In this document: positions 8,462 to 16,792 of the stretch, in pieces | Layout of the letters: every line of letters starts with the position of its first letter | Position numbering within the stretch: position 1 is the first letter of the stretch | Assembly: GCA_900316455.1 (NCBI GenBank) | Contig: ONCX01000007.1 | Coordinates: 1-64,000, forward strand | Direction of reading: 5' to 3' | DNA: 64,000 bases | From: an uncultured Eubacteriales bacterium | GTDB lineage: Bacteria; Bacillota; Clostridia; Oscillospirales; Acutalibacteraceae | Program-made: the position numbers and the translations under genes | Notes under the pieces: model-generated | The model's input: only the letters and a program-made list of their open reading frames with translations | Told to the model about the DNA's origin: nothing | Databases searched by the model: none

Positions 8462-9510
8462 AGCAAAACTCCGTAAATAAGCATTCTCACCAGAACGGCA
8501 ATTATCAGCATAAGAAAAGCCGTACAGTACATAAGTCTGTTAGCCGCCTGAATGTCGTCGGGCTTTATCGGACGAATGTCATCTCCGATGGTTTTCTTTC
8601 TGACAAGCTGTCCGAAATAATAAGCGTCCCCCGCAAGCATTACCCCAAGTGCGCCCGCGCAGACAGATTCGGTCTGTGCGGAATTGGGGCTTGCATGGTT
8701 CAGACGGTCACGTTTCCATATTTTACAGGCATTTTTTCCGTTCATACCGAGAATATTCGCTGAAGCTATCATAAGTACAGCGGTCATTCTCGATGGAATA
8801 TAATTTAATATATCGTCCAGTTTTGCGCTGAACCTGCCGAACCTGACGTATTTTTCATTTTTGTAGCCAAGCATTGAATCCATTGTATTTGCTGATTTAT
8901 AAAAAAAACCGAGCGTCGCGCCGCCGAGCATCATATAGAAAATCGGAGCCGTTATGCCGTCCGAAGTATTTTCCGCGACGGTTTCCACGGCAGCTTTTGT
9001 AATTCCATCGGCTGTAAGCGATGCAGTATCCCTGCCGACAATCATTGAAACTGCGCTCCTCGCCTTTTCCACATCACCCGAAGCAAGCGCGTAGTACACC
9101 TTCATGCTTTCGTCATACAGGCATCTTGCAGCCAGCATATAGCTGCACATAACCGATTCCGCGGCAATTCCAAGCCATAAATTTATACTGTAGCAGAAAA
9201 ACAAAATTGCGGCAGGAAGAAGCGTGAAGATAAAAAGAACGGTGCATGACAATATAGCGCCCGCAAAAAACTCATGCTTTGGCAGCAGCTTTCGCATAAG
9301 CTTTTCCAGACAGGAGATAGTCTTTCCGATAAGCCTTACAGGGTGAGGCAGCGAGTGAGGATCGCCTATAAGACAATCAAGCATGAATCCTATCAGAAGT
9401 GGAAGACAGGCGGCGGTTATTTTATTTGAAATTTGTAAAATCTGTAACGTAGAAAATCCTCCTCTGTCAGAATTCAGAAAAGAATTCAAATTTGCCACAT
9501 TCAAAATCAA
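8458..9510 (-). CDS. cbiB: Adenosylcobinamide-phosphate synthase
   Basis: Membrane enzyme that attaches aminopropanol (phosphate) to adenosylcobyric acid. Family motifs are present: DCLIGDPHSLPHPVRLIG near the N-terminus, the GRDTASLTADGITKAAVETVAENTSDGI block, and AAPIFY-like and DSMLGYKNEKY segments. About five membrane helices are visible. The start is uncertain. A good AGGAGG (about 9457-9462) lies just downstream of the cobC stop, but no ATG, GTG or TTG follows it in frame. The best-spaced codon is ACG at 9450, one base from ATG. The coordinates given use the upstream TTG at 9510, which lies inside cobC and is probably too long. It overlaps cobD downstream by four bases. Confidence 0.9.
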   Translation of the reverse strand: MILNVANLNSFLNSDRGGFSTLQILQISNKITAACLPLLIGFMLDCLIGDPHSLPHPVRLIGKTISCLEKLMRKLLPKHEFFAGAILSCTVLFIFTLLPAAILFFCYSINLWLGIAAESVMCSYMLAARCLYDESMKVYYALASGDVEKARSAVSMIVGRDTASLTADGITKAAVETVAENTSDGITAPIFYMMLGGATLGFFYKSANTMDSMLGYKNEKYVRFGRFSAKLDDILNYIPSRMTAVLMIASANILGMNGKNACKIWKRDRLNHASPNSAQTESVCAGALGVMLAGDAYYFGQLVRKKTIGDDIRPIKPDDIQAANRLMYCTAFLMLIIAVLVRMLIYGVLL

Positions 9511-10030
9511 TCAGATATCCTCCGCCGTTTTCGACGTAGTACTCATAGTACGTTTTTCTGGGCAGCGCAAGCTCTTCCATGATTGCCATAATTGTCCCGC
9601 CATGAACTACGAACGCGGCGCAGTTGAATTCATATAAATTGACGCATTCCAAAAATGATTCTGTGCAGCGCTTCTTAAAACCCTCTGTAGTCTCGCCGTT
9701 TGGAAAAGGCAAGAGTCCCCCGCTGTCTATCCAGCGTTGATAATATTCCCCGCCGTCAAGCTCGGAATGATTCTTTCCCTCAAAGTCGCCAAAGTCACAT
9801 TCGCGCAAATCCGGAATTATTATAGGCTCCTTTCCGGGATATATTATTTCCGCGGTTTGCAGGCATCTCCTCATAGGGCTGCAAAACAGCAGGTCGCAGT
9901 CAGGATATTTTTTTTGCATGAGCGCAGCTTTCCCATCATCACACAACGGCTGATCCGTTCGGCAGCCAATGTATCTTTTTTCTAAATTGCCGCATGTAAT
10001 TCCGTGACGAATCAAGATTATTTTTTTCAT
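9467..10030 (-). CDS. cobC: Alpha-ribazole phosphatase-like histidine phosphatase
   Basis: Predicted to remove the 5'-phosphate from alpha-ribazole phosphate or from the B12 phosphate intermediate. The 187-residue phosphoglycerate-mutase-fold enzyme has the RHG catalytic motif at residues 8-10 (LIRHGITCGN), the second arginine in SPMRRCLQTAE, the acid DLRECDFGDFEG block, and the second histidine in VVHGGTIMAI. The RHG family is broad, and the substrate call rests on its place between cobS and cbiB. The ATG overlaps the stop of the upstream short CobU-like gene. Confidence 0.88.
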   Translation of the reverse strand: MKKIILIRHGITCGNLEKRYIGCRTDQPLCDDGKAALMQKKYPDCDLLFCSPMRRCLQTAEIIYPGKEPIIIPDLRECDFGDFEGKNHSELDGGEYYQRWIDSGGLLPFPNGETTEGFKKRCTESFLECVNLYEFNCAAFVVHGGTIMAIMEELALPRKTYYEYYVENGGGYLIDFECGKFEFFSEF

Positions 10031-10407
10031 TTTAATTTCACCCCGCAGCCGCAGATAACACGTTCAACGCTTTCCGCGTGAGAAGCAAGAAAGCAGCCGG
10101 CTCTGCCGACTTCCTCGCGCCATTGCCTTTCATTGCGGTCAATCGGAATAATACCGCAGCCGATTTCGTCCATAATAATGATTATCCGAGGATTCTTTTC
10201 AATTATTTCAGCTGTGATTTTTAACGTATCGACACTCTTTGTCATTTGTTTCTTAATAAACATATGATAATTGCAAACGCATTTTAACGACTGAAAATCA
10301 TCTGAATTCAAATGTTCACAGTCTGTAATTTCCCCAGGCAACAATCCGTACATTTTTGCAGCGTATGATGTTTTACCCTGATATGCGCCGCCTGTAATAA
10401 GCTTCAC
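10027..10407 (-). CDS. Short CobU-like P-loop protein (second copy)
   Basis: A 126-residue protein with a CobU-type P-loop (GGAYQGKTS) and the CobU C-terminal signature DEIGCGIIPIDRNERQWREEVGR, ending GCGVKLK. The middle region is missing, including the guanylylated histidine (RH or HH) and the LEC strand of full-length CobU. The full-length copy at 11168-11695 shows the opposite pattern: it keeps RHRQMR and LEC but has lost EVGxGxxP. The two may have divided the kinase and guanylyltransferase roles, or one is degenerate. Its GTG start overlaps the cobS stop (GTGA), so it is embedded in the coupled operon and presumably expressed. Confidence 0.72.
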   Translation of the reverse strand: MKLITGGAYQGKTSYAAKMYGLLPGEITDCEHLNSDDFQSLKCVCNYHMFIKKQMTKSVDTLKITAEIIEKNPRIIIIMDEIGCGIIPIDRNERQWREEVGRAGCFLASHAESVERVICGCGVKLK

Positions 10408-11180
10408 ACAATCGCCTCCATGATGATTTCCGACGCAACCACACAGATTATTCCCGTCAGTTCACATACCTGTAAAAAATAACCCGCGAGATCTCCGGTG
10501 ATACCTCCGAATTTTTTATATGAAAAAATTCTGTAGTAAACAAATGAAACTGCCATTCCTATAAGAGCGGATATTCCAAGGAAAAAATCAACAGATAAAG
10601 CCGCGCAAACAATGGCTGCAATGTAAATCAGTTCACAGGCAATCGTGATATTCCTGTGCGCCGGTTTAACAAACTGCTGAAGAGTTCCCTCATTCTTTGC
10701 CGAGCGGAATGTGACTGCCGCCAGTCCGCTGAACGCCCTTGAGCCGATAAAGCAAAGTGAACATACAGCCATTGCATTAAACGATTTGATCTGGGAAAAC
10801 AATCCCGTTTGAATCAGAAGATAAAGCCCAGCCCTGATAACGGCGAACGAGCCTATATGAGGATCGCTCATTATTTGCAGCATTTTTTCCTTTGAACCGC
10901 ATGACGCTATAGCGTCGCATACGTCGCAGAAGCCGTCTATGTGGATACCGCCGGTTATCATTACAGGAATCGCGGTGCATACAGTCGCAAACAATAAATC
11001 GCCTATTCCCAGTTTAAAACAGAGCCATCTCCAGAGTATGAGAGCCGCGCCAATCATTACTCCGCACAACGGAAAGAAACAAAGAGAATACCGCCGGTTT
11101 TCCTCTCTCCACTCTACCTGCGGCACAGGAATCCTTGTGTACATCAGAAAAGCGGAAAATAACGATCTTATGACAGACAT
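10404..11180 (-). CDS. cobS: Adenosylcobinamide-GDP ribazoletransferase (cobalamin synthase)
   Basis: Polytopic membrane enzyme joining adenosylcobinamide-GDP and alpha-ribazole in the last ring-assembly step. At 258 residues it is of normal size. Motifs are FLMYTRIPVP at the N-terminus, GGIHIDGFCDVCDAIASCGSKEKMLQIMSDPHIGSFAVI (about 78-115, the acidic metal-binding region), and the closing FGGITGDLAGYFLQVCEL. Several hydrophobic helices follow the catalytic block. It overlaps cobU upstream and the short CobU-like gene downstream. Confidence 0.95.
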   Translation of the reverse strand: MSVIRSLFSAFLMYTRIPVPQVEWREENRRYSLCFFPLCGVMIGAALILWRWLCFKLGIGDLLFATVCTAIPVMITGGIHIDGFCDVCDAIASCGSKEKMLQIMSDPHIGSFAVIRAGLYLLIQTGLFSQIKSFNAMAVCSLCFIGSRAFSGLAAVTFRSAKNEGTLQQFVKPAHRNITIACELIYIAAIVCAALSVDFFLGISALIGMAVSFVYYRIFSYKKFGGITGDLAGYFLQVCELTGIICVVASEIIMEAIV

Positions 11181-11695
11181 TCCGGAATACCTCCTTTTAC
11201 GGACACTGGAATACCGAACACCGATTCAATTACGCAGTCCGATATCTGAGCGAGAGAAGAATTGATTATACCCATGTTTTTTATGTAAAGCATAGTCTCT
11301 TTTGAGTATTCAGCTCCATCGCTGTCAACCTGATTTGTAATAATGATTATAAGTCCCGCGCAAGCGGATAATTTTTTTATTCCTGAGATTATTTTTTCGC
11401 AAGGGTCGGGTTCATTTGCTTCAAACATCTCATTTGCAAGCAGATTTCCCATACATTCCAGCATAATTCCGCAGTTGTCGGGAAAAGAAAGACCGCCTAT
11501 GTCAGTGTATCTTTCAACCGTTTCAAAGCCCTTTCCCTTTCTCATCTGTCTGTGACGCGCAATCGCTTCGCGGGCTTCTACGCCGTAAGGAAGCATGGTG
11601 GCAATGTAGTACTTAGACAGGCTCCATGAAGAAAGCAGCTTCTCCCCTATTAGGGATTTCCCGCATTTGCTGCCGCCGGTTATCAGAATTGTCAT
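11168..11695 (-). CDS. cobU: Adenosylcobinamide kinase / guanylyltransferase, divergent at its C-terminus
   Basis: The 175-residue CobU/CobP family protein has the P-loop TGGSKCGKSLIGEKLL at the N-terminus, the AREAIARHRQMRKGKGFETVE segment that holds the guanylylated histidine, and IMLECMGNLLANEMF. The usual TNEVGxGIVP motif reads TNQVDSDGAEYS, so the conserved Glu-Val-Gly-Gly-Pro pattern is lost, although the following NSSLAQISDCVIESVFGIPV still aligns. A second short CobU-like protein two genes downstream keeps exactly that motif. The start overlaps the cobT stop. Confidence 0.88.
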   Translation of the reverse strand: MTILITGGSKCGKSLIGEKLLSSWSLSKYYIATMLPYGVEAREAIARHRQMRKGKGFETVERYTDIGGLSFPDNCGIMLECMGNLLANEMFEANEPDPCEKIISGIKKLSACAGLIIIITNQVDSDGAEYSKETMLYIKNMGIINSSLAQISDCVIESVFGIPVSVKGGIPECLS

Positions 11696-12741
11696 TTAAG
11701 CTCCACATACCTTTCCATCGGCAAATTGTTAAACGTATGTGACGAATTATAAACGGCAAGCGCACCGTCAAGCATAGGCAAAAGAAAAAGCCCTCCCGTG
11801 CCCTCGCCAAGACACAATTCTGCCGTTATCATCGGCTTCATGCCGAGATGATTCAAAATTTTTATTCCCGCGGGTTCCTTTGAAACGTGCGAGCAGAGCA
11901 TATAATCCTTTGCGGCAGGACATATTCCGGCTGCTATTGAAGCCGCGACAGCGGATATAAAGCCGTCGATTATGACCGGAATTCCGTAAATCGCGCCGCC
12001 TATAAATACTCCAGCCATTCCCGCTATGTCGAAGCCTCCCAACTTTGCGAGCAGCTCCACGGGCTTGTCTTTTTGCGGTTTGTTAATATCAATCGCCCTG
12101 CGAATGACTTTGATTTTTCGTTCCAGACCCTCGCTGGAAAGTCCCGCTCCCCTGCCTGTTACAGATTCGGGTGTCATTTCCAAAATTACAGAAGCGATAG
12201 CGCTGGAGGTGGTTGTATTCCCTATACCCATTTCGCCGGTTACTATTATGTCGTATCCCTTTTCACTAAGCTTTTTTACGGCTTCTATGCCGACGGAAAT
12301 TGCTTTTTCTGCGTCTGCAACGCTCATTGCCGCACCGTCGGCTATGTTACACGTACCTCGCCGGATTTTTCTGTTGATAAGTCCTAAAGCATCTACAGTT
12401 TCATTCATTCCGATATCAACAGGAAAAACGTCGGCGTTGAATTGTTTTGCGATCAAATTGACATTTGACGTTCCGTCAGCAATGGCGTGGGCTACTATTC
12501 CGGTAACATCGCTTCCGGATTGGGTCACTCCCTCGCTTACAACGCCGTTATCGGCGCACATTACTACAACGCACCGTTTTTTTATTGTGAAGTCTGCGCT
12601 TTTTTTGACGCCTGCAATTTGAATAATCGCTTTTTCAAGCAAGCCGAGACTTCCGAGCGGTTTTGCGATTCCGTTCCATTTTTTCAGCGCAGCTTCCATA
12701 GCGCATGAATCAAGCGGCGCGATTTGTTTAATTAATTCCAT
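11692..12741 (-). CDS. cobT: Nicotinate-nucleotide:dimethylbenzimidazole phosphoribosyltransferase
   Basis: Activates the lower-ligand base (dimethylbenzimidazole or another purine or benzimidazole) to its alpha-ribotide. The 349-residue protein shows KPLGSLG near the N-terminus, MCADNGVVSEGVTQSG, TGEMGIGNTTTSSAI and the C-terminal ELCLGEGTGG block with the catalytic glutamate. The ATG at 12741 lies 14 bases inside the end of cbiA. An upstream start at 12870 would add 43 residues overlapping cbiA and is rejected. The nicotinate mononucleotide substrate links it to the NAD genes at the window start. Confidence 0.95.
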   Translation of the reverse strand: MELIKQIAPLDSCAMEAALKKWNGIAKPLGSLGLLEKAIIQIAGVKKSADFTIKKRCVVVMCADNGVVSEGVTQSGSDVTGIVAHAIADGTSNVNLIAKQFNADVFPVDIGMNETVDALGLINRKIRRGTCNIADGAAMSVADAEKAISVGIEAVKKLSEKGYDIIVTGEMGIGNTTTSSAIASVILEMTPESVTGRGAGLSSEGLERKIKVIRRAIDINKPQKDKPVELLAKLGGFDIAGMAGVFIGGAIYGIPVIIDGFISAVAASIAAGICPAAKDYMLCSHVSKEPAGIKILNHLGMKPMITAELCLGEGTGGLFLLPMLDGALAVYNSSHTFNNLPMERYVELK

Positions 12742-14086
12742 AGCTTTTCCTGTCCTTGTATTCTGAGCATTTTTCAGCGAAGCGTTTGGCAATGTTAATG
12801 TCTGAATAAAAATACAGATGCGGAAATCCCGCGTAAAGCGTCGGTGAAGTATGTCCGCACAGATATTCAACGCCGCTGCTCACCTTGCGTGCGGTGAGAT
12901 CGGAACCGGTATTCGTACTGTCCCAATAGTGGAATTCATGAGCGGGAATCTGCTCGCCATCGGCAAAGAGAAGGCTGTCGCAATTTGCTGTCATGTTAAT
13001 ATATCCAAAACGCCTCAGCTTCTTTGTTTTGAATGCTCTGCCGTTTATAACGCCGACCGTCTTGAAAAATTTGCCTTCGTTATCCTGCAATTCATCATGA
13101 AGATACATGAATCCACCGCATTCGGCAATTGTAGGCATTCCGTCAATAATACAGCTCTTTATTTCCGCCATCAATTCCTTGTTTTCACTGAGCCGCCTTG
13201 CGTATAGCTCCGGATATCCGCCTCCGATAATCAGTCCGCTTATATTATCCGGAAACTTTTTGTCATTCATCGGTGAAAAAGCAACTGTTTCACAGCCAAG
13301 CTCTCGCAGAATATCGAGGTTTTCCTTATAATAAAAGCAAAACGCTTCGTCCTGAGCGACTGCAATTCTTACATTCTCATCCGGATTTTTTTCTGACAAA
13401 CTTGTTTCAGAAAAAACAATGTCCTCGCGCATGGTTGATTCAAGCAATCTGTCAATCAGGATATTCTGTTCGGCAAGAGCCGCCAGCCGGTTGGTCTTTT
13501 CTTTCAGATCCTTTATTTCCCCTGCCGTTACAAGTCCTAAATGTCGGCTCTCTAAGGCGCATTCCGGTTCATAAGGAAATCTGCCGAAATATATTACGTT
13601 CATTTTCTTACAAAGAGACATCGCAAGCTCTTCAAGTCGCTCAGGCAGACGGTTAAAAATAAATCCTATTATATTATTCGGTTTTGTGTAATTCAAAAAG
13701 CCGTACATGAGAGCGCCAATGGAATCGCTCATGCCTTTGCAGTCAATGACAATAACCACAGGCGTATTTGTTTCGACAGCCAACCGGCACGATGAAGCAT
13801 AGCCGTTAACGCCGTCGTAAAATCCCATTACCCCTTCGATTATATTCAACTCTTTGGAATATTTATCCAAAAGAAAACAGACAGTTTCGGAAGAACAGAA
13901 AAAGCTATCCAAATTGTGTGAATCCGCGCCTATAATTCTGCTGTGGAACATGGGATCAATGTAATCCGGTCCGCATTTGAATGACGCCGTTTCAAGATTC
14001 CTGTTTACAAATGCCTGAAGCAAGGCGCATGTTATCATAGTCTTGCCGCTGCCGCTTCGCGTGCCGGCTATCATAAATCTATTCAT
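12728..14086 (-). CDS. cbiA: Cobyrinic acid a,c-diamide synthase
   Basis: ATP- and glutamine-dependent amidation of cobyrinate at the a and c side chains. The 452-residue protein has the N-terminal P-loop AGTRSGSGKT (about 7-16), KCGPDYIDPMFHSRIIG, and the EGVMGFYDG motif. The C-terminal glutaminase has the cysteine in TIAECGGFMYL (about 330) and the HEFHYWD histidines. It starts four bases after the cbiET stop and overlaps cobT. Confidence 0.95.
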   Translation of the reverse strand: MNRFMIAGTRSGSGKTMITCALLQAFVNRNLETASFKCGPDYIDPMFHSRIIGADSHNLDSFFCSSETVCFLLDKYSKELNIIEGVMGFYDGVNGYASSCRLAVETNTPVVIVIDCKGMSDSIGALMYGFLNYTKPNNIIGFIFNRLPERLEELAMSLCKKMNVIYFGRFPYEPECALESRHLGLVTAGEIKDLKEKTNRLAALAEQNILIDRLLESTMREDIVFSETSLSEKNPDENVRIAVAQDEAFCFYYKENLDILRELGCETVAFSPMNDKKFPDNISGLIIGGGYPELYARRLSENKELMAEIKSCIIDGMPTIAECGGFMYLHDELQDNEGKFFKTVGVINGRAFKTKKLRRFGYINMTANCDSLLFADGEQIPAHEFHYWDSTNTGSDLTARKVSSGVEYLCGHTSPTLYAGFPHLYFYSDINIAKRFAEKCSEYKDRKSYGIN

Positions 14087-14090
14087 GGTT

Positions 14091-15299
14091 TTATCCGTCC
14101 GTTTTCCTGCTTATAATAAATATTGGATTTTCAGAGTCAAGCATAGTGTGACTTCCGATTTTTCGCGTATGCGTCACCGCAATCTGAGATATTTCAATTT
14201 CAGAATTCAGTTTTGAGAATATTTCCATACAACTGTTCAGGGTTTCAAGCGATACGGCGGTAACAATAATTTTCGCGTCCGGATTTTTTTGAATCGCGGC
14301 TGTAATTATTTTTTCGGCTGAACCGCCTGAACCTCCGACAAATACGCAATTCGGAGCCGGAACTGCTTGAAGAAGCTCTTCCACGCAGCCCGAAAGCAAT
14401 TCTATATTGTCACACCCGAATTTTTTCATGTTGCGCTCTGTCAGTGAAATTGCTTCCTCGTTTTTGTCAATAGAGATTACCCTGCCTTTCGGACACCGGA
14501 ATGCCATTTCTATTGACACTGAACCGGTTCCGCAGCCGATATCCCAGCAAATGTCGCTGTCATTTATTTCAAGCTTTGCGACACATATCCCGCGAACCTC
14601 GGATTTTGTCATAGGTACTTTGCCCCGATTAAATTCGCCGTCGGCTATGCATGATGGAACGTGCCTTTCATAGTTGTCGTTTTCAACTATCAGGGCACAA
14701 AGCCGACTGGATTCATATTCTCTGAATTCATACGCTTTTCCGTATAATATTTTTTCATTCGGAGATGCAAGATTTTCGCCGATATATACATTGACCTCTC
14801 CCCTGCCGTATTCGCATAGTCTGTTGCATAATTCTGATGGCGTAACCTTACCCCCGAGCAAAAAGAATGTGTATCTGTTCGCGCAGACGCTTCTGACTAC
14901 AGGAGCATCAACGCCATGCAGACTGACAAAGCGCATATCCGACCACGAAAGACCGAGCTTTGAACAAAGATAAACAGGCGTTGAAATACCGCAGATAAGC
15001 TCTGTGCCGTAATCATTCAGAAGCGGAGCAAGTAATCCCGCCGCGCTGTAAAAGCCGCAGTCTCCCGACACAAGAACGGCAATTTTTTCGCATTCACATT
15101 CGTCTATATGACGAACTATTTCGCGGCTGTCATAGGATTTTACCGATGGCTTTTCCAGATAATCAAAGTATCTCAATATTCGTTCCGCACCGATAAGAAG
15201 ATCTGCTTCTTCAATTGCATGTTTTGCTTCAGAAGTAATTGTTTTATCGCCGTCCATGCCGACGCCTATGATTTTAATTTTCTTTTCGGATTTGTTCAT
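14091..15299 (-). CDS. cbiET: Fused cobalt-precorrin-7 C5-methyltransferase / cobalt-precorrin-6B C15-methyltransferase (decarboxylating)
   Basis: A 402-residue fusion. The N-terminal CbiE half (about 1-205) has IIGVGMDGDKTITSEAKHAIEEADLLIGA and LVSGDCGFYSAAGLL of tetrapyrrole methylases. The C-terminal CbiT half (about 215-402) has TKSEVRGICVAKLEI, then DIGCGTGSVSIEMA and VFVGGSGG of a class I SAM methyltransferase. This matches CobL of the aerobic route and fused CbiET of many anaerobes. I start at the ATG at 15299, which follows GCGGAG. The 15317 start would add six residues inside cbiJ. Confidence 0.94.
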   Translation of the reverse strand: MNKSEKKIKIIGVGMDGDKTITSEAKHAIEEADLLIGAERILRYFDYLEKPSVKSYDSREIVRHIDECECEKIAVLVSGDCGFYSAAGLLAPLLNDYGTELICGISTPVYLCSKLGLSWSDMRFVSLHGVDAPVVRSVCANRYTFFLLGGKVTPSELCNRLCEYGRGEVNVYIGENLASPNEKILYGKAYEFREYESSRLCALIVENDNYERHVPSCIADGEFNRGKVPMTKSEVRGICVAKLEINDSDICWDIGCGTGSVSIEMAFRCPKGRVISIDKNEEAISLTERNMKKFGCDNIELLSGCVEELLQAVPAPNCVFVGGSGGSAEKIITAAIQKNPDAKIIVTAVSLETLNSCMEIFSKLNSEIEISQIAVTHTRKIGSHTMLDSENPIFIISRKTDG

Positions 15300-16068
15300 C
15301 GTTATTCTCCGCAACAATTATTTTCTCCGCTTCTTCCAATGAAACGCCGATTTCGGCAGGTCTGCGAATTATCAGAAGCTCTGTGCCGCAGGTCTGCGCG
15401 GCTGCTATTTTTTCATCAAATCCTCCGGTCGCTCCGCTATCCTTTGTTACAAGATAAGCGGCTGAGTATTGCCGTATATGCCGAATATTTTGACTATCGC
15501 TGAAAGGACCTTTTCCGGCAATGATGTTTTCATGTTTGAAACCGAGGGAAACGCATCTTTCCTCAATACCCTCAGACGGAAGTACGCGTACAACACATCT
15601 TTCGGAATAATTAGTTATCGTGCAGTAAAGATCAAGCTCCTTGCTTCCCGTGGTTATAAGTATGTTCCCGTCTGTATGCTTATTCAGGTATTCAATGACG
15701 GAATAAACGCTGTCAAAATAAATACCATAACAATTGCCGCTATTGCAAGCGTTTTTTTCGGAGTCGCGAAGCACACGCAGATATTTTACTTTGGCTTTAC
15801 CGCACGCTTCTTTAATATTTTTGCTTGCTTCAATGGCAAACGGATGCGTAGCGTCTACCACCATGGCAATTTTTTTTTCAAGAATAAATGATAATATCTC
15901 TTCTGCGTTTTTTCTTCCGCTTATGATATTTATGCAGTCTGATTTATGAAGCAGTGATTCGCCGTATCCTGTGGCAACGCTTACAAAAGCGTTTATTCCG
16001 TTCTTATCGCAAAATTCCGCAAGCAGCCGTCCCTCGGTAGTACCGCCGAATATCAGGATTCTATTCAT
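15274..16068 (-). CDS. cbiJ: Cobalt-precorrin-6A reductase
   Basis: NAD(P)H-dependent reduction of the corrin ring precursor. The 264 residues match the CbiJ/CobK family: the start ILIFGGTTEGRLLAEF, the VVDATHPFAIEASKNIKEAC motif (about 72-90), a mid RVLPSEG segment and the C-terminal LVTKDSGATGGFDEKIAAA block. It overlaps cbiH upstream and cbiET downstream, so expression should be tightly coupled to both. Confidence 0.94.
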   Translation of the reverse strand: MNRILIFGGTTEGRLLAEFCDKNGINAFVSVATGYGESLLHKSDCINIISGRKNAEEILSFILEKKIAMVVDATHPFAIEASKNIKEACGKAKVKYLRVLRDSEKNACNSGNCYGIYFDSVYSVIEYLNKHTDGNILITTGSKELDLYCTITNYSERCVVRVLPSEGIEERCVSLGFKHENIIAGKGPFSDSQNIRHIRQYSAAYLVTKDSGATGGFDEKIAAAQTCGTELLIIRRPAEIGVSLEEAEKIIVAENNDEQIRKEN

Positions 16069-16792
16069 GCCTATATCCTCTCGGAGTTACAATTTTCCCG
16101 TTAATTAGCTTTGTTTCGCTGTTTCCTATGAAAACAGTAGTAAACATATCTACGTCTATTTTTTTCAGTTCGCCGAGCGTAGTAATTTTGCTTTCTTCTC
16201 TTTCACGTCCTATGTTTTTCACATATCCGCATATTGTTTCGGCAGGTTTGTATTCAAGCATTATTTCGCATGCTCTTTGGAGATAATCATAGCGCTTCTT
16301 TGACGATGGATTATACAGCACAACGGTAAAATCCCCAATAGCTGCACATTCAAGCCTTTTGTATATTTTTTCAATCGGAGTGAGCAGGTCAGAAAGGCTT
16401 ATCACAGCAAAGTCATGTGTCAAAGGCGAACCAAGAATAGCGCCGCCGCTGAACGCCGCCGTTACTCCTGGTATTATCTCAATATCAACCTCAGGATATG
16501 CCGCGGAAAGCTCCAGCGCGAGTCCAGCCATTCCGTAAAGCTGACTGTCGCCGCTGCATACAAGACAAACGTCCCTGCCCTCAGCAGCCTGTTTCAGAGC
16601 GTATTCCGTGCGGTCGCGCTCCTGACGCATGGCTGTGGAATAAATATTTTTTTCAAGGAAATATTTTTTGATTAACTCTGTGTACACAGTATAACCTACA
16701 ATTACATCCGCTGAATTTAACGCCGTTTGAGCTTGAATTGTCATTCCCTCGCGGCTGCCTGGTCCGAATCCGACAACGTAAAGCTTATTCAT
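16061..16792 (-). CDS. cbiH: Cobalt-precorrin-3 C17-methyltransferase
   Basis: SAM-dependent ring-contraction methylase of 243 residues. The N-terminal VVGFGPGSREGMTIQAQTAL, the ADVIVGYTVYTELI block, VCSGDSQLYGMAGLALEL (about 80-97) and the PLTHDFAVISLSDLLTPIE segment are specific for CbiH/CobJ. It lacks any fused ferredoxin or CbiG domain. ATGA overlap with cbiG. Confidence 0.94.
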   Translation of the reverse strand: MNKLYVVGFGPGSREGMTIQAQTALNSADVIVGYTVYTELIKKYFLEKNIYSTAMRQERDRTEYALKQAAEGRDVCLVCSGDSQLYGMAGLALELSAAYPEVDIEIIPGVTAAFSGGAILGSPLTHDFAVISLSDLLTPIEKIYKRLECAAIGDFTVVLYNPSSKKRYDYLQRACEIMLEYKPAETICGYVKNIGREREESKITTLGELKKIDVDMFTTVFIGNSETKLINGKIVTPRGYRHE

